Shown here: in pieces, positions 1 to 6,833 of the stretch
Numbering within the stretch: position 1 is the stretch's first letter
Layout of the letters: each line of letters starts with the position of its first letter
Made by a program: the position numbers and the translations under genes
The notes under the pieces: model-generated
Databases searched by the model: none
Told to the model about the DNA's origin: nothing
Seen by the model: only the letters and a program-made list of their open reading frames with translations
NCBI GenBank assembly: GCA_016928455.1
Contig: JAFGKP010000007.1
Span: 1 to 9,702 of the forward strand
DNA from: Methanomicrobia archaeon
GTDB lineage: Archaea; Halobacteriota; Syntropharchaeia; Alkanophagales; Methanospirareceae
Length of the DNA stretch: 9,702 nucleotides
Direction of reading: 5' to 3'

Positions 1-201
1 GTCTTCAAGATCTGCGATGTTGCCTCAAATATCATGCCCGTCATAGCGGGGCACGATTTCGTGCTCTACGGGCCGATCGAGAATGCCCCGAGAGCATTCC
101 CGCTGGTCGGTATGGCGGACATGATCGTTGCAGAGGCGGCGAAGGCAGAGCACGACATCGAGGCAGAAGAACCGCATCCCATACTAAAGATGACGGCCTA
201 A
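1..201 (+). CDS. mtrH: Tetrahydromethanopterin S-methyltransferase subunit H, C-terminal end (partial)
   Basis: The open frame begins before the window and ends at TAA 199-201, leaving 66 residues. MtrH is the subunit of the membrane Mtr complex that transfers the methyl group between tetrahydromethanopterin and the corrinoid of MtrA; related stand-alone MtrH proteins pair with other corrinoid proteins. What is visible is the family's C-terminal signature: CDVASN, then GHDFVLYGPIENAPRAFPLV, a short helix (ADMIVAEAAK) and an ending of the HPxxK type. The N-terminal three quarters and the other mtr genes lie outside the window, so I cannot tell whether this is the Mtr-complex copy or a methyltransferase-associated paralogue. 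A terminator follows immediately, so it is the last gene of its transcript. The family call is confident; it rests on recalled C-terminal motifs, not an alignment. Confidence 0.85.
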   Translation, partial: VFKICDVASNIMPVIAGHDFVLYGPIENAPRAFPLVGMADMIVAEAAKAEHDIEAEEPHPILKMTA

Positions 202-249
202 AGGTGGGGTAGTTATTTTTCCCCACTTTTTTCATTTTTTTCCTTTTTT
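201..249 (+). terminator. Hairpin plus oligo-T terminator after mtrH
   Basis: GTGGGG (204-209) pairs with CCCCAC (221-226) around an 11-nt loop. The stem can be extended outward by one G-U and two A-U pairs into the T tract. Three T runs follow (227-232, 235-241, 244-249). Archaeal RNA polymerase terminates on oligo-T in the non-template strand, so this should end the mtrH transcript and insulate the next operon. Confidence 0.8.
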
Positions 250-293
250 CACGGTTCGTTTGTTCCCCAGCGGAGCAATCGGAAGGTAAAACA

Positions 294-302
294 CTTATTA
301 AC
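294..302 (+). promoter_or_regulatory. Possible TATA box for the U32 operon
   Basis: CTTATTAAC lies about 33 nt before the ATG at 331, preceded by the A-rich stretch GGTAAAAC that could serve as a BRE. Transcription would begin near 320-326, giving an almost leaderless message. That fits the lack of any Shine-Dalgarno sequence before 331. The match to the archaeal consensus is only moderate. Confidence 0.35.
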
Positions 303-330
303 GCGTGCGTGCTTACTGGTAATCAGCGCG

Positions 331-1335
331 ATGGTGAGCTTAAAAATCCCGCATCCCGGGCATTTCGCCGCGTTGCAGGAGATTATCGCGGTGAAAGAGG
401 CTGAGGGCCTGGATGCGGTCGACGAGGTCTTTATGGGCGGCTCCCCGGACGTCATGGGGAGCGGTCGCGGTGTGCTCCATGCACCGCTGCTCGACGAGAT
501 TCGCGAGCAGACCGAGTACGCGCACGAGCATGGGATCAAGATGAACCTCACGATGAACGCCACCTGCACGGGCGGGCATCATCTCTCGTTCGAGGGCTTC
601 AAGATGTTCTCCTGGTATTTCAAGGAGCTGAACAAAGCCGGAGTTGATGCGGTGACGGTCGCGGACCCCTACCTCGTGGATATGCTCCGCGATTACCCCA
701 TGCAAGCCGTCGTATCCTGCTTAGCGTACGTCGAATCGCCACAGCGAGCCCGGTTCTTCGACGAGCTCGGAGCTGATATGATCACCGTGGACACGAACAT
801 CAACCGCCACTTCGACCTCCTGGAAGGGATCGTGAATGCGGTGAACTGTCGTGTACGGCTAATCGTGAACGAGGGCTGCCTCTATCGCTGCCCGTTCAGA
901 TATTCGCACTATAATCTCGCATCGCATCTCTCGAGTCTCAATCAACCGCGGGCACCGCTCTGGGCGCCCGATTACTATTTCGATAAGTGTATCTCGCTCC
1001 GGCTGCGTGATCCCGTGCAGATCGTGAAGTCCGCCTGGATCCGGCCCGAAGATCTTGCGGAATACGAAGCAATCGGCATTACAGACTTCAAGCTCTCCGG
1101 ACGGACGAAGACGGTGAACTGGATCATTGACTGTATGCGGTACTACGCCCATCGCGCGTTCGACGGCAATGTGCTCGATATCCTCGACTGCCCCCAAATG
1201 CTCCGCTACCTGCTGTATCTCGACAATAAGAAGCTCAGCGGGAGCATCAGTCACTGGAAGTCCTGTAAGAAGATCTGTAACGAGTGTGGCTACTGCGAGC
1301 GGCTGACGAAGGAGGCGTTAACGATACTCAAATGA
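331..1335 (+). CDS. U32-family protein, first of a tandem pair
   Basis: A 334-aa protein of the peptidase U32 superfamily. Several U32 members are not peptidases but iron-sulfur proteins in oxygen-independent hydroxylation (UbiU/UbiV in ubiquinone synthesis; TrhP and RlhA on RNA). Visible marks are an N-terminal IPHPGH motif, a TIM-barrel-like middle with TVDTNINR (152-159), the family signature VNEGCLYRCPFR (179-190; Cys183, Cys187), DKC (Cys220), and a C-terminal CX3CX2CX2C cluster (Cys312, 316, 319, 322). Cys79, 130, 173, 268 and 287 are also conserved in the paralogue. One or two Fe-S clusters are therefore likely. It opens a three-gene operon and its stop overlaps the next start as ATGA. 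No Shine-Dalgarno is seen, which suits leaderless initiation. The substrate is unknown; context suggests MCR, F430 or another methanogenesis cofactor. Proteolysis is unlikely. Confidence 0.8.
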   Translation: MVSLKIPHPGHFAALQEIIAVKEAEGLDAVDEVFMGGSPDVMGSGRGVLHAPLLDEIREQTEYAHEHGIKMNLTMNATCTGGHHLSFEGFKMFSWYFKELNKAGVDAVTVADPYLVDMLRDYPMQAVVSCLAYVESPQRARFFDELGADMITVDTNINRHFDLLEGIVNAVNCRVRLIVNEGCLYRCPFRYSHYNLASHLSSLNQPRAPLWAPDYYFDKCISLRLRDPVQIVKSAWIRPEDLAEYEAIGITDFKLSGRTKTVNWIIDCMRYYAHRAFDGNVLDILDCPQMLRYLLYLDNKKLSGSISHWKSCKKICNECGYCERLTKEALTILK

Positions 1336-2348
1336 AACTCCATGTGCCCCACCCCGGGCATCACGAAGCGCTCCAGGAGATCATTGAAGTGAAAGAGGCG
1401 GAAGGTCTCGACGAGGTCAGTGAGGTCTATATGGCCGGTGCACCAGAGGTGATCGGCAGCGGGCGGGCAACGCTCCATTCCGCACGTATCTCTGATATTA
1501 AAGCCCAGGTCGAGTACGCGCACCAGCACGACATCAAGCTGAATATCGTGATCAATCCCTCATGCCTGGGCGGCTATCACCTGACACACGAGGGCTACAA
1601 GCTCTTCACCTGGTACTTTGAGGAGCTGAATAAGGCTGAAGTTGACGGCGTGACCGTCGCGGAGCCATATCTCATCGAGCTGCTACGCGAATATCCGATG
1701 GAGACGGTGGTATCCTGCATTGCGCACGTGGATTCACCGCAGCGTGCGGAGTTCTTCGAGGGACTCGGTGCCGATACCATCGCGGTGGATACGAACATCA
1801 ACCGTAACTTCGCGATGCTCGAGGCGATCCTGAAGGCGGTTCGGTGCAAGATCAAGGTGCTCGTGAACGAGGGCTGCCTCTACAAATGCCCCTTCCGGCA
1901 CGCGCACTTCAACCTCTTCTCCCATATCACCTCCTCGCGCTCACCACTTATGGGCGCGCAATCCGCGAACATCTTCAGTGACTACTACTTTGATAAGTGC
2001 ATCTCCATCAGGGTGCGCGACCCTTCACAGCTCATCCGGTCGCCGTGGATACGTCCCGAGGACCTGAAGGAGTACGAGACGCTGGGGATCGATAATTTCA
2101 AGATCGCGGGCAGGGCAAACGCGGTGAACTGGATCATCAACTGCATGCGCGCCTATGCCCGGCGGTCGTACACGGGCAATCTCCTCGAACTCATTGACTG
2201 TCCTGCAGAATTGAGCTATACCTTTGATCTGGATAACCAGCGTTTGGAAGGGTGCATTCAGCAGTGGCAGAACTGCAGGAAGATCTGTGAGTCCTGTCAT
2301 TATTGTGATGAATTGACGACGAAGGTGGTGAAGGTGCAGAAAAAGTGA
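1332..2348 (+). CDS. U32-family protein, second of a tandem pair
   Basis: A 338-aa paralogue of the preceding gene; by eye more than half of the aligned positions are identical along the whole length. It has the same motifs: VPHPGH at the N-terminus, AVDTNINR (151-158), VNEGCLYKCPFR (178-189; Cys182, Cys186), DKC (Cys223) and the C-terminal CX3CX2CX2C (Cys315, 319, 322, 325). All twelve cysteines of the first copy are kept and Cys308 is extra. It carries a short insert (around residues 203-216) before the DYYFDKC segment. I chose ATG 1332 over an in-frame ATG at 1284 because it forms an ATGA overlap with the upstream stop and gives an N-terminus matching the paralogue; GGAGG at 1311-1315 lies upstream at a long spacing. 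The two proteins probably act as a heterodimer, as UbiU and UbiV do. The substrate is unknown. Confidence 0.8.
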   Translation: MKLHVPHPGHHEALQEIIEVKEAEGLDEVSEVYMAGAPEVIGSGRATLHSARISDIKAQVEYAHQHDIKLNIVINPSCLGGYHLTHEGYKLFTWYFEELNKAEVDGVTVAEPYLIELLREYPMETVVSCIAHVDSPQRAEFFEGLGADTIAVDTNINRNFAMLEAILKAVRCKIKVLVNEGCLYKCPFRHAHFNLFSHITSSRSPLMGAQSANIFSDYYFDKCISIRVRDPSQLIRSPWIRPEDLKEYETLGIDNFKIAGRANAVNWIINCMRAYARRSYTGNLLELIDCPAELSYTFDLDNQRLEGCIQQWQNCRKICESCHYCDELTTKVVKVQKK

Positions 2349-2713
2349 CGGAAACGATAACAGAGGGAAGGACGAAACTCGAGTCTGAGTTGCGGAACAT
2401 GGTCGGGAACGTATTTGTGCCCGAGGCGAAGGTCTTCGGCATGGCCTGCGGGTGTACCGGGTTTGCCGCTGATCTCCGGGGTCTCCAGGTCGATGCGGTC
2501 GAGGTCTTCAGGGAGAAGATCACGACACTGCTCGAGGAGATCAGCGCATCGGTCGAGGTGAAGCCGGAGTTCATCTATGCGCGGAAGTTACCGGGGAGCG
2601 AGGAGGTCGTGATCTTGACCACACGGCAGTTGTGCGAGCGCTGCAGGCGTGAGTTTGCGGGTTCGAAAGCGCCGCCACGACCTGATATCATCGTGTTGAA
2701 GAAAAAGCGGTAA
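2345..2713 (+). CDS. Small conserved-looking cysteine-containing protein, function unknown
   Basis: A 122-aa protein starting with GTG 2345, whose start overlaps the stop of the second U32 gene as GTGA. AGGTG at 2332-2336 sits 8 nt upstream as a good Shine-Dalgarno. I do not recognise the family. Visible are an N-terminal amphipathic stretch, CGC in the segment MACGCTGF (residues 34-36), an acidic helical middle, and CERC (CX2C) in the C-terminal third, followed by a basic tail ending KKKR. The four cysteines might bind a metal or receive an Fe-S cluster, but this is inference. Tight translational coupling makes it a likely partner of the U32 pair, for example a small adaptor. There is no signal peptide or membrane segment, so it is probably cytoplasmic. 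Confidence 0.7.
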   Translation: MTETITEGRTKLESELRNMVGNVFVPEAKVFGMACGCTGFAADLRGLQVDAVEVFREKITTLLEEISASVEVKPEFIYARKLPGSEEVVILTTRQLCERCRREFAGSKAPPRPDIIVLKKKR

Positions 2714-2771
2714 ACTTTAAGGCTGCTCAGCAGTACCATAAAAACAGGTAGCTATAACTAAAATAGTCCAA

Positions 2772-2779
2772 TTTTATAT
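2772..2779 (+). promoter_or_regulatory. TATA box for atwA-1
   Basis: TTTTATAT lies in the 153-nt gap between the U32 operon and the first atwA gene and closely matches the archaeal TATA consensus. Initiation would fall near 2800-2806, leaving a leader of about 60 nt. The Shine-Dalgarno AGGTGA (2851-2856) ends 10 nt before ATG 2867. The rest of the gap holds a short interrupted palindrome (2723-2733) and no ORF that I would call. Confidence 0.5.
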
Positions 2780-2866
2780 GCTGCGAGCGGCAAAAGGTAT
2801 GTGTGTGGTGCTCTGGCAGGGCGAGAAAAGGAGTAGCAACGTGCGAGAGTAGGTGACTGGGAAGAA

Positions 2867-4474
2867 ATGGGCGAAGAGAGTGAGATTTTTATTAAAATAA
2901 GCGGTGTGAGTAAGTCTTTTGAGGGTAAAACCGCGTTGAATAACGTCAGTGTCGATATACGAGAGAAAGAGCCACTGGGGCTGCTCGGGAAGAGTGGTTC
3001 GGGCAAATCGGTGTTGCTACGTATGTTGCGGGGCAGCAAGGAATACGAACCTGATAGCGGTGAGATTATCTTCAGGATTGCTATCTGCCCCTCCTGTTCC
3101 TGGGTCGAAGGACCGAGCTTCGTTGGCAAGACGTGCAGCCGGTGCGGCGGTGTATTCGAGTTCCAGGAAGTGAATTTCTGGCAAGATCATCACATGCAGC
3201 GCCTAATGAAGGCTGCAATTGCGATCATGCTTCAGCGGAGCTTCGCACTCTACAGTGATGAGGGCGTTGTCTGGAACGTTCTGGAGGCCCTGGAGCGCGC
3301 GGGCTACCCGAAGAGCAAGCGGATGAAACGGGCCTATGAGATTCTGGAGTCCGTGAAGATGCTGCATCGTGCTAATATGCCCGCGACACGCGATCTCAGC
3401 GGTGGTGAGAAGCAGCGTATGGTGCTTGCACGACAGATGGCGCTGCAGCCCATTCTCCTCCTGGCCGACGAGCCCACCGGGACACTCGATCATGAGACTG
3501 CACGCGTCGTGCACAAAGCCCTGCTCGAGAGCACGAAGGGCGGCACCACCTTTGTGGTTACCTCGCACTGGCCGTACGTGATCCGGGAATTGGCGAAGAA
3601 GACGCTCTGGCTCGATAAAGGTGAGATGGTCGAGTACGGCGATACCGAGAAGGTAATCGACGACTTCGAGCGAGAAGTGGGTAAAATCGAGCGCGACGAG
3701 TTCTTGAAATTCGGTGAGCCGAAGATACGCATCGAACATCTGAAGAAGTATTACCTCTCCGCGTCCCGTGGCGTTGTTAAGGGCGTGGACGACGTCTCGT
3801 TCATCATCCACGAGAATGAGATCTTCGGGGTGGTCGGGCACAGTGGTGCGGGCAAGACGAGCTTAATGCGGATCGTCAGTCATTTGGAGCCGAGCACTGC
3901 GGGCCACGCCTGGATACGCAGCGGTGAGCAGTGGTATGACGCTTCAAAAGCTGATCTCGGGACCTTCGTCAAGGACGGCGTTATCACTGGCGGCACGACC
4001 GAATGGAAGCACTATTTCGTCGGCGTCTTGCATCAAGAATATACACTCTATCCCAAATTGACCGTCTGGGAGAATCTCACGCATGGCATAGGGCTGGATA
4101 TGTCTGATGATCTTGCAAAGATGAAGGTGCATTACATGCTCCAGGGTGTGGGCTTCGCAGATGAAGAGATCGAGGAGATATTGCCCAAGACGCACCTCGA
4201 ACTGAGCGTGGGTGAGAAGCAGCGAATACTCATTGCGCAGTTGTTGATGAAGGAGCCGGAGATCGCGGTCCTCGACGAGCCCACAGGGACGATGGATCCG
4301 CATACGAAGAAGTACGTCGGCGAAACCATCCAGAAGGCGCGTGAGAATTTGGGGATTACCTTCGTGATCGTTACGCATGATCTCGATTTTGCCGAGGCGG
4401 TGTGTGATCGGGTGGCATATATGAACCAGGGTAAACTGGAGAAGATAGAAGATTTGAGGGGCGCGGAAGAATAG
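2867..4474 (+). CDS. atwA: Methyl-coenzyme M reductase activation ATPase, component A2 type (copy 1)
   Basis: A 535-aa soluble double-ABC ATPase without membrane segments. Component A2 (AtwA) supplies ATP hydrolysis for reductive activation of MCR, together with McrC and other Mmp proteins. ABC domain 1 has Walker A GKSGSGKS (41-48), Q-loop Gln123, signature LSGGE (177-181), Walker B LLLADEP (197-203) and switch His234. ABC domain 2 has Walker A GHSGAGKT (324-331), Q-loop Gln390, signature LSVGE (446-450), Walker B AVLDEP (467-472) and His504. Both sites look catalytically complete. Between Walker A and the Q-loop of domain 1 is a zinc-ribbon-like insert, CPSC (74-77) and CSRC (90-93), spaced CX2CX12CX2C. 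The start is fixed by AGGTGA at 2851-2856. A second copy follows directly. It could be mistaken for a transporter ATPase, but no permease gene is present and mcrC is nearby. Confidence 0.9.
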   Translation: MGEESEIFIKISGVSKSFEGKTALNNVSVDIREKEPLGLLGKSGSGKSVLLRMLRGSKEYEPDSGEIIFRIAICPSCSWVEGPSFVGKTCSRCGGVFEFQEVNFWQDHHMQRLMKAAIAIMLQRSFALYSDEGVVWNVLEALERAGYPKSKRMKRAYEILESVKMLHRANMPATRDLSGGEKQRMVLARQMALQPILLLADEPTGTLDHETARVVHKALLESTKGGTTFVVTSHWPYVIRELAKKTLWLDKGEMVEYGDTEKVIDDFEREVGKIERDEFLKFGEPKIRIEHLKKYYLSASRGVVKGVDDVSFIIHENEIFGVVGHSGAGKTSLMRIVSHLEPSTAGHAWIRSGEQWYDASKADLGTFVKDGVITGGTTEWKHYFVGVLHQEYTLYPKLTVWENLTHGIGLDMSDDLAKMKVHYMLQGVGFADEEIEEILPKTHLELSVGEKQRILIAQLLMKEPEIAVLDEPTGTMDPHTKKYVGETIQKARENLGITFVIVTHDLDFAEAVCDRVAYMNQGKLEKIEDLRGAEE

Positions 4475-4481
4475 CCGCGCC
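4460..4481 (+). other. Hairpin spanning the atwA-1 stop codon
   Basis: GGCGCGG (4460-4466) pairs perfectly with CCGCGCC (4475-4481) around an 8-nt loop that contains the TAG stop at 4472-4474. It is not followed by a T run, so it is not a classical terminator. It could be an RNA-processing or stability element between the two atwA genes. Confidence 0.4.
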
Positions 4482-4499
4482 ATTCTCACCTTACGGTCA

Positions 4500-4509
4500 C
4501 TATAAAAAA
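4500..4509 (+). promoter_or_regulatory. Possible TATA box for atwA-2 and mcrC
   Basis: CTATAAAAAA lies about 40 nt before ATG 4547 in the 72-nt gap between the two atwA copies. Initiation would fall near 4530, leaving a leader of about 17 nt that still contains the purine-rich ribosome-binding stretch GCGAGG (4537-4542). This would let atwA-2 and mcrC be expressed separately from atwA-1. Read-through from atwA-1 is equally possible. Confidence 0.4.
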
Positions 4510-4546
4510 CTCAAATACGAAACGAAAAAAGAAAGGGCGAGGAAAA

Positions 4547-6169
4547 ATGGGTAAAGAGGAACCGTTGGTCAGGATCAGGGGAGTAGGCAAGGAGTTCGAG
4601 GGCGTGAAAGCTCTGGATGACGTGAGTTTTGATATTTACGAGGGCGAGCCCATGGGTTTGCTGGGCCGGAGCGGCTCGGGTAAATCGACGCTGCTCCATA
4701 TGCTGCGCGGGAGCGAGGAATACGCACCTACATCGGGCGAGGTCATCTTCCGGGTCGCGATGTGCCCGTCCTGCGAGTGGGTAACGGCACCGAGCCAGGC
4801 TGGTCAGACCTGCACGAAGTGCGGCGGGACCCTGGAGTTACAGGAAGTGAATTACTGGAAGGACGCGGAAGCGCGAAAGAAGGTGAAGCGATCGGTGGCT
4901 ATTATGCTACAGCGCACCTTCGGGCTCTATGGCGACGATACGGTGATGTATAACGTCTTGCAGGCGCTGGAGAGCAGGCAATACCCGGCCGATAAACGGT
5001 TCCGGCGTGCTTATGAGCTGCTCAAAGCCGTGCGAATGATCCATCGGATCTCCTTCCCGGCAATCAATCTCAGCGGTGGCGAGAAGCAGCGTGTCGTGCT
5101 CGCGCGGCAACTGGCGCTCGATCCGATGTTGCTCCTGGCCGACGAGCCCACCGGAACGCTGGACGTTGAAACCGCGAAGCTCGTACACAAAGCACTGAAA
5201 GAGAGCACCGCAGAAGGGATGACCCTGATCGTAACCTCGCACTGGCCGTACGTCGTTGAGGAACTGAGTGAGAAGGTCTTATGGCTCGATAACGGCAAAG
5301 TGGTGAAGTACGGCGACTCAAAGGAAATCGTGGCCGAATTCAAGAAGCAGGTGAGTGAGATCGAGCGCGAGGAGTACCAGAAGATCGGGGAGCCGAAGAT
5401 ACAGATCGAGCACTGCAAGAAGTACTACTACTCTATCTGGCGCGGCATGGTCAAGGCGGTGGATGACGTCACGCTTACTATCTATGAGAACGAGATCTTT
5501 GGACTCCTGGGTAAGAGCGGCGCGGGTAAGACGAGCTTATCTCGCATTATCTGTCAGATCGATCCGGTCACTGGCGGGACCGTTAAGATACGTGCCGGGG
5601 AACGGTGGATCGATGTGAGCAGGGTTGCGGAGACCGGTGTGTGGATCGCATGGGGCGCGACGACCCCGGGTGTGGGCGAGCAGGCGGCCGCGCGGGTCGC
5701 TATGTTGCATCAGGAGTATTCCTTATATCCCGAACGGACGGTACTGGAGAATCTCACGACCTGTATAGGCCTCCGAGTTCCGGCTGAACTTGCGCGCATG
5801 AAGGCGAAATTCATGCTGCAGAGTGTCGGCTTCCATGAAGATAAGGCGGAGGAGATACTGCCCAAGACACATACCGAGTTGAGTGTGGGTGAGCGGCAGC
5901 GGATCGCGCTCGCGCAGGTGATGATGAAGGAGCCTGCGATCGCGGTGCTCGATGAGCCAACGGGTACCATGGATCCGATAACAAAGAAATACGTCGCCGA
6001 TTCCATACGTGCAGCCCGTGAGAACCTCGGTATGACCTTTATTATTGTTACCCACGATGTAGACTTCGCCCATGACGTCTGTGACCGGATCGCGCACATG
6101 GAGGCGGGTAAGGTCGCGAAGCTGGAGGATTTGAGGGCAACCGCTGGGAAGAGCGAGGTAGCAGCTTAG
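4547..6169 (+). CDS. atwA: Methyl-coenzyme M reductase activation ATPase, component A2 type (copy 2)
   Basis: A 540-aa paralogue of the preceding ATPase with the same architecture and clear full-length similarity. ABC domain 1 has Walker A GRSGSGKS (40-47), CPSC (73-76) and CTKC (89-92) forming the zinc-ribbon-like insert, Q-loop Gln122, LSGGE (175-179), LLLADEP (195-201) and His232. ABC domain 2 has Walker A GKSGAGKT (322-329), Gln389, LSVGE (445-449), AVLDEP (466-471) and His503. The main divergence from copy 1 is between the Walker A and Q-loop of domain 2 (about residues 355-386), where the sequences differ and this copy is a few residues longer. The start is supported by GCGAGG at 4537-4542. 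mcrC begins 2 nt after its stop, so this copy is the one physically coupled to McrC. No membrane segments. Role: ATP-driven activation of the Ni centre of MCR. Confidence 0.9.
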   Translation: MGKEEPLVRIRGVGKEFEGVKALDDVSFDIYEGEPMGLLGRSGSGKSTLLHMLRGSEEYAPTSGEVIFRVAMCPSCEWVTAPSQAGQTCTKCGGTLELQEVNYWKDAEARKKVKRSVAIMLQRTFGLYGDDTVMYNVLQALESRQYPADKRFRRAYELLKAVRMIHRISFPAINLSGGEKQRVVLARQLALDPMLLLADEPTGTLDVETAKLVHKALKESTAEGMTLIVTSHWPYVVEELSEKVLWLDNGKVVKYGDSKEIVAEFKKQVSEIEREEYQKIGEPKIQIEHCKKYYYSIWRGMVKAVDDVTLTIYENEIFGLLGKSGAGKTSLSRIICQIDPVTGGTVKIRAGERWIDVSRVAETGVWIAWGATTPGVGEQAAARVAMLHQEYSLYPERTVLENLTTCIGLRVPAELARMKAKFMLQSVGFHEDKAEEILPKTHTELSVGERQRIALAQVMMKEPAIAVLDEPTGTMDPITKKYVADSIRAARENLGMTFIIVTHDVDFAHDVCDRIAHMEAGKVAKLEDLRATAGKSEVAA

Positions 6170-6171
6170 CA

Positions 6172-6798
6172 ATGGCTGTGGGGAGAGAGAAACAGCTGGT
6201 CGCGTGTAGAAAAGGGCAGGGACTCGGATTAGGTGGCGGCCTTGCGCAACGTGGAACCTTCGCAAAGGCCTGGAAGAACGACGTTATCGCCGTGGCAATG
6301 TCGCCCGGGTATCGGCATGTGCCCAAGCCGGTCTGCGAGATTACGACCGAATTGCGGGGCCGCGGGGTCAACGTGGGTGAGCTGATCTTGAACGCAGGTG
6401 ACGGCACACCGGCAGACGCGCCGCGGAGTGGCGGCCATGGAGTCGCCTTCGGCCTCGAGCAGCGTGAAGTGGAGATACTCAATCAGCCCAAGCTCATCAT
6501 CTTGCATCACGGGAATGTGAAGGTGCATTTCATCTACAAGGTTCGGTTCATCTTGCGAAAGGTGAAGGTACCGGCCGTTGTGCTCTGTCAATCGCCCGTA
6601 TCATTCGAGGATTTCGAAGAGATCGGGGTAAGCACGAAGTATAAAAAGGGCGAGACCGCTGGCAAGGTCGTGGATATCGTGGATGGCATTGTCCGGCATG
6701 AGAGCGTGCCTCAGGCGAAGCTGGATGAGATTGTGAGCAAGGTGAAAATAGCGCTTCGCGAGCTTGCAGCAGAGGAGCACGAGCAAGTACGTACGTAA
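6172..6798 (+). CDS. mcrC: Methyl-coenzyme M reductase operon protein C
   Basis: A 208-aa McrC, a component of the ATP-dependent MCR activation complex that works with A2 and other methanogenesis marker proteins. Family landmarks are an N-terminal GRE-type start (residues 4-6), GGGLAQRGT (21-29), SPGYRHVPKPVCEIT (44-58), LNAGDGTPADAP (73-84), HHGNVK (112-117) and CQSPVSFEDF (139-148). The length is close to the usual McrC of about 200 residues, with a moderately extended charged C-terminus after residue 157. ATG 6172 is 2 nt after the atwA-2 stop, and GAGGTA at 6155-6160 provides a ribosome-binding site. In classical methanogens mcrC sits inside mcrBDCGA; here it is separated from the MCR subunits and placed with atwA, so the cluster is devoted to activation rather than to the enzyme itself. 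No truncation or missing motif was seen. Confidence 0.93.
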   Translation: MAVGREKQLVACRKGQGLGLGGGLAQRGTFAKAWKNDVIAVAMSPGYRHVPKPVCEITTELRGRGVNVGELILNAGDGTPADAPRSGGHGVAFGLEQREVEILNQPKLIILHHGNVKVHFIYKVRFILRKVKVPAVVLCQSPVSFEDFEEIGVSTKYKKGETAGKVVDIVDGIVRHESVPQAKLDEIVSKVKIALRELAAEEHEQVRT

Positions 6799-6833
6799 CG
6801 TAGCGTAGCGTAGCATAGCGTACGTATCGTGCT
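6785..6833. repeat. Pentanucleotide CGTAG tandem repeat at the end of mcrC
   Basis: After two GTAC units, the block runs CGTAA, CGTAG, CGTAG, CGTAG, CATAG, CGTAC between 6794 and 6823. It starts inside the last mcrC codons and includes its TAA stop (6796-6798). It is followed by GTATCGTGCT and a run of nine A at 6834-6842. The rest of the 89-nt gap to the next gene shows nothing recognisable. Confidence 0.75.

Noticed and set aside
1284..1331. Upstream in-frame start for the second U32 protein
   Set aside because: It would overlap the first U32 gene by 52 nt and add 16 residues with no counterpart in the paralogue; ATG 1332 forms a typical ATGA overlap.
331..2348. Functional U32 peptidases (collagenase-like)
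   Set aside because: The name is historical. The Cys-rich pattern and the tandem arrangement fit the Fe-S-type U32 proteins better, and no protease active-site motif is evident.
2723..2733. CTGCTCAGCAG palindrome after the U32 operon as a terminator
   Set aside because: The arms are only 5 bp with a single-base centre, so a hairpin is not stable, and no T run follows; an operator role has no support.
3203..3841. Long minus-strand open frame of 212 codons opposite atwA-1
   Set aside because: It lies wholly opposite a confident ABC ATPase gene, shows no family motif, and is expected by chance in GC-rich coding DNA.
3944..4489. Minus-strand open frame of 181 codons opposite the end of atwA-1
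   Set aside because: It mirrors the codon pattern of atwA-1 and its translation shows no domain.
2867..6169. Transporter ATPases of an ABC importer or exporter
   Set aside because: No permease or binding-protein genes are nearby. The double-ABC layout of about 535 residues, the Cys insert and the adjacency to mcrC point to component A2.
5723..6265. Minus-strand open frame of 180 codons opposite the end of atwA-2 and the start of mcrC
   Set aside because: It overlaps two confident genes on the other strand and has no recognisable motif or start context.
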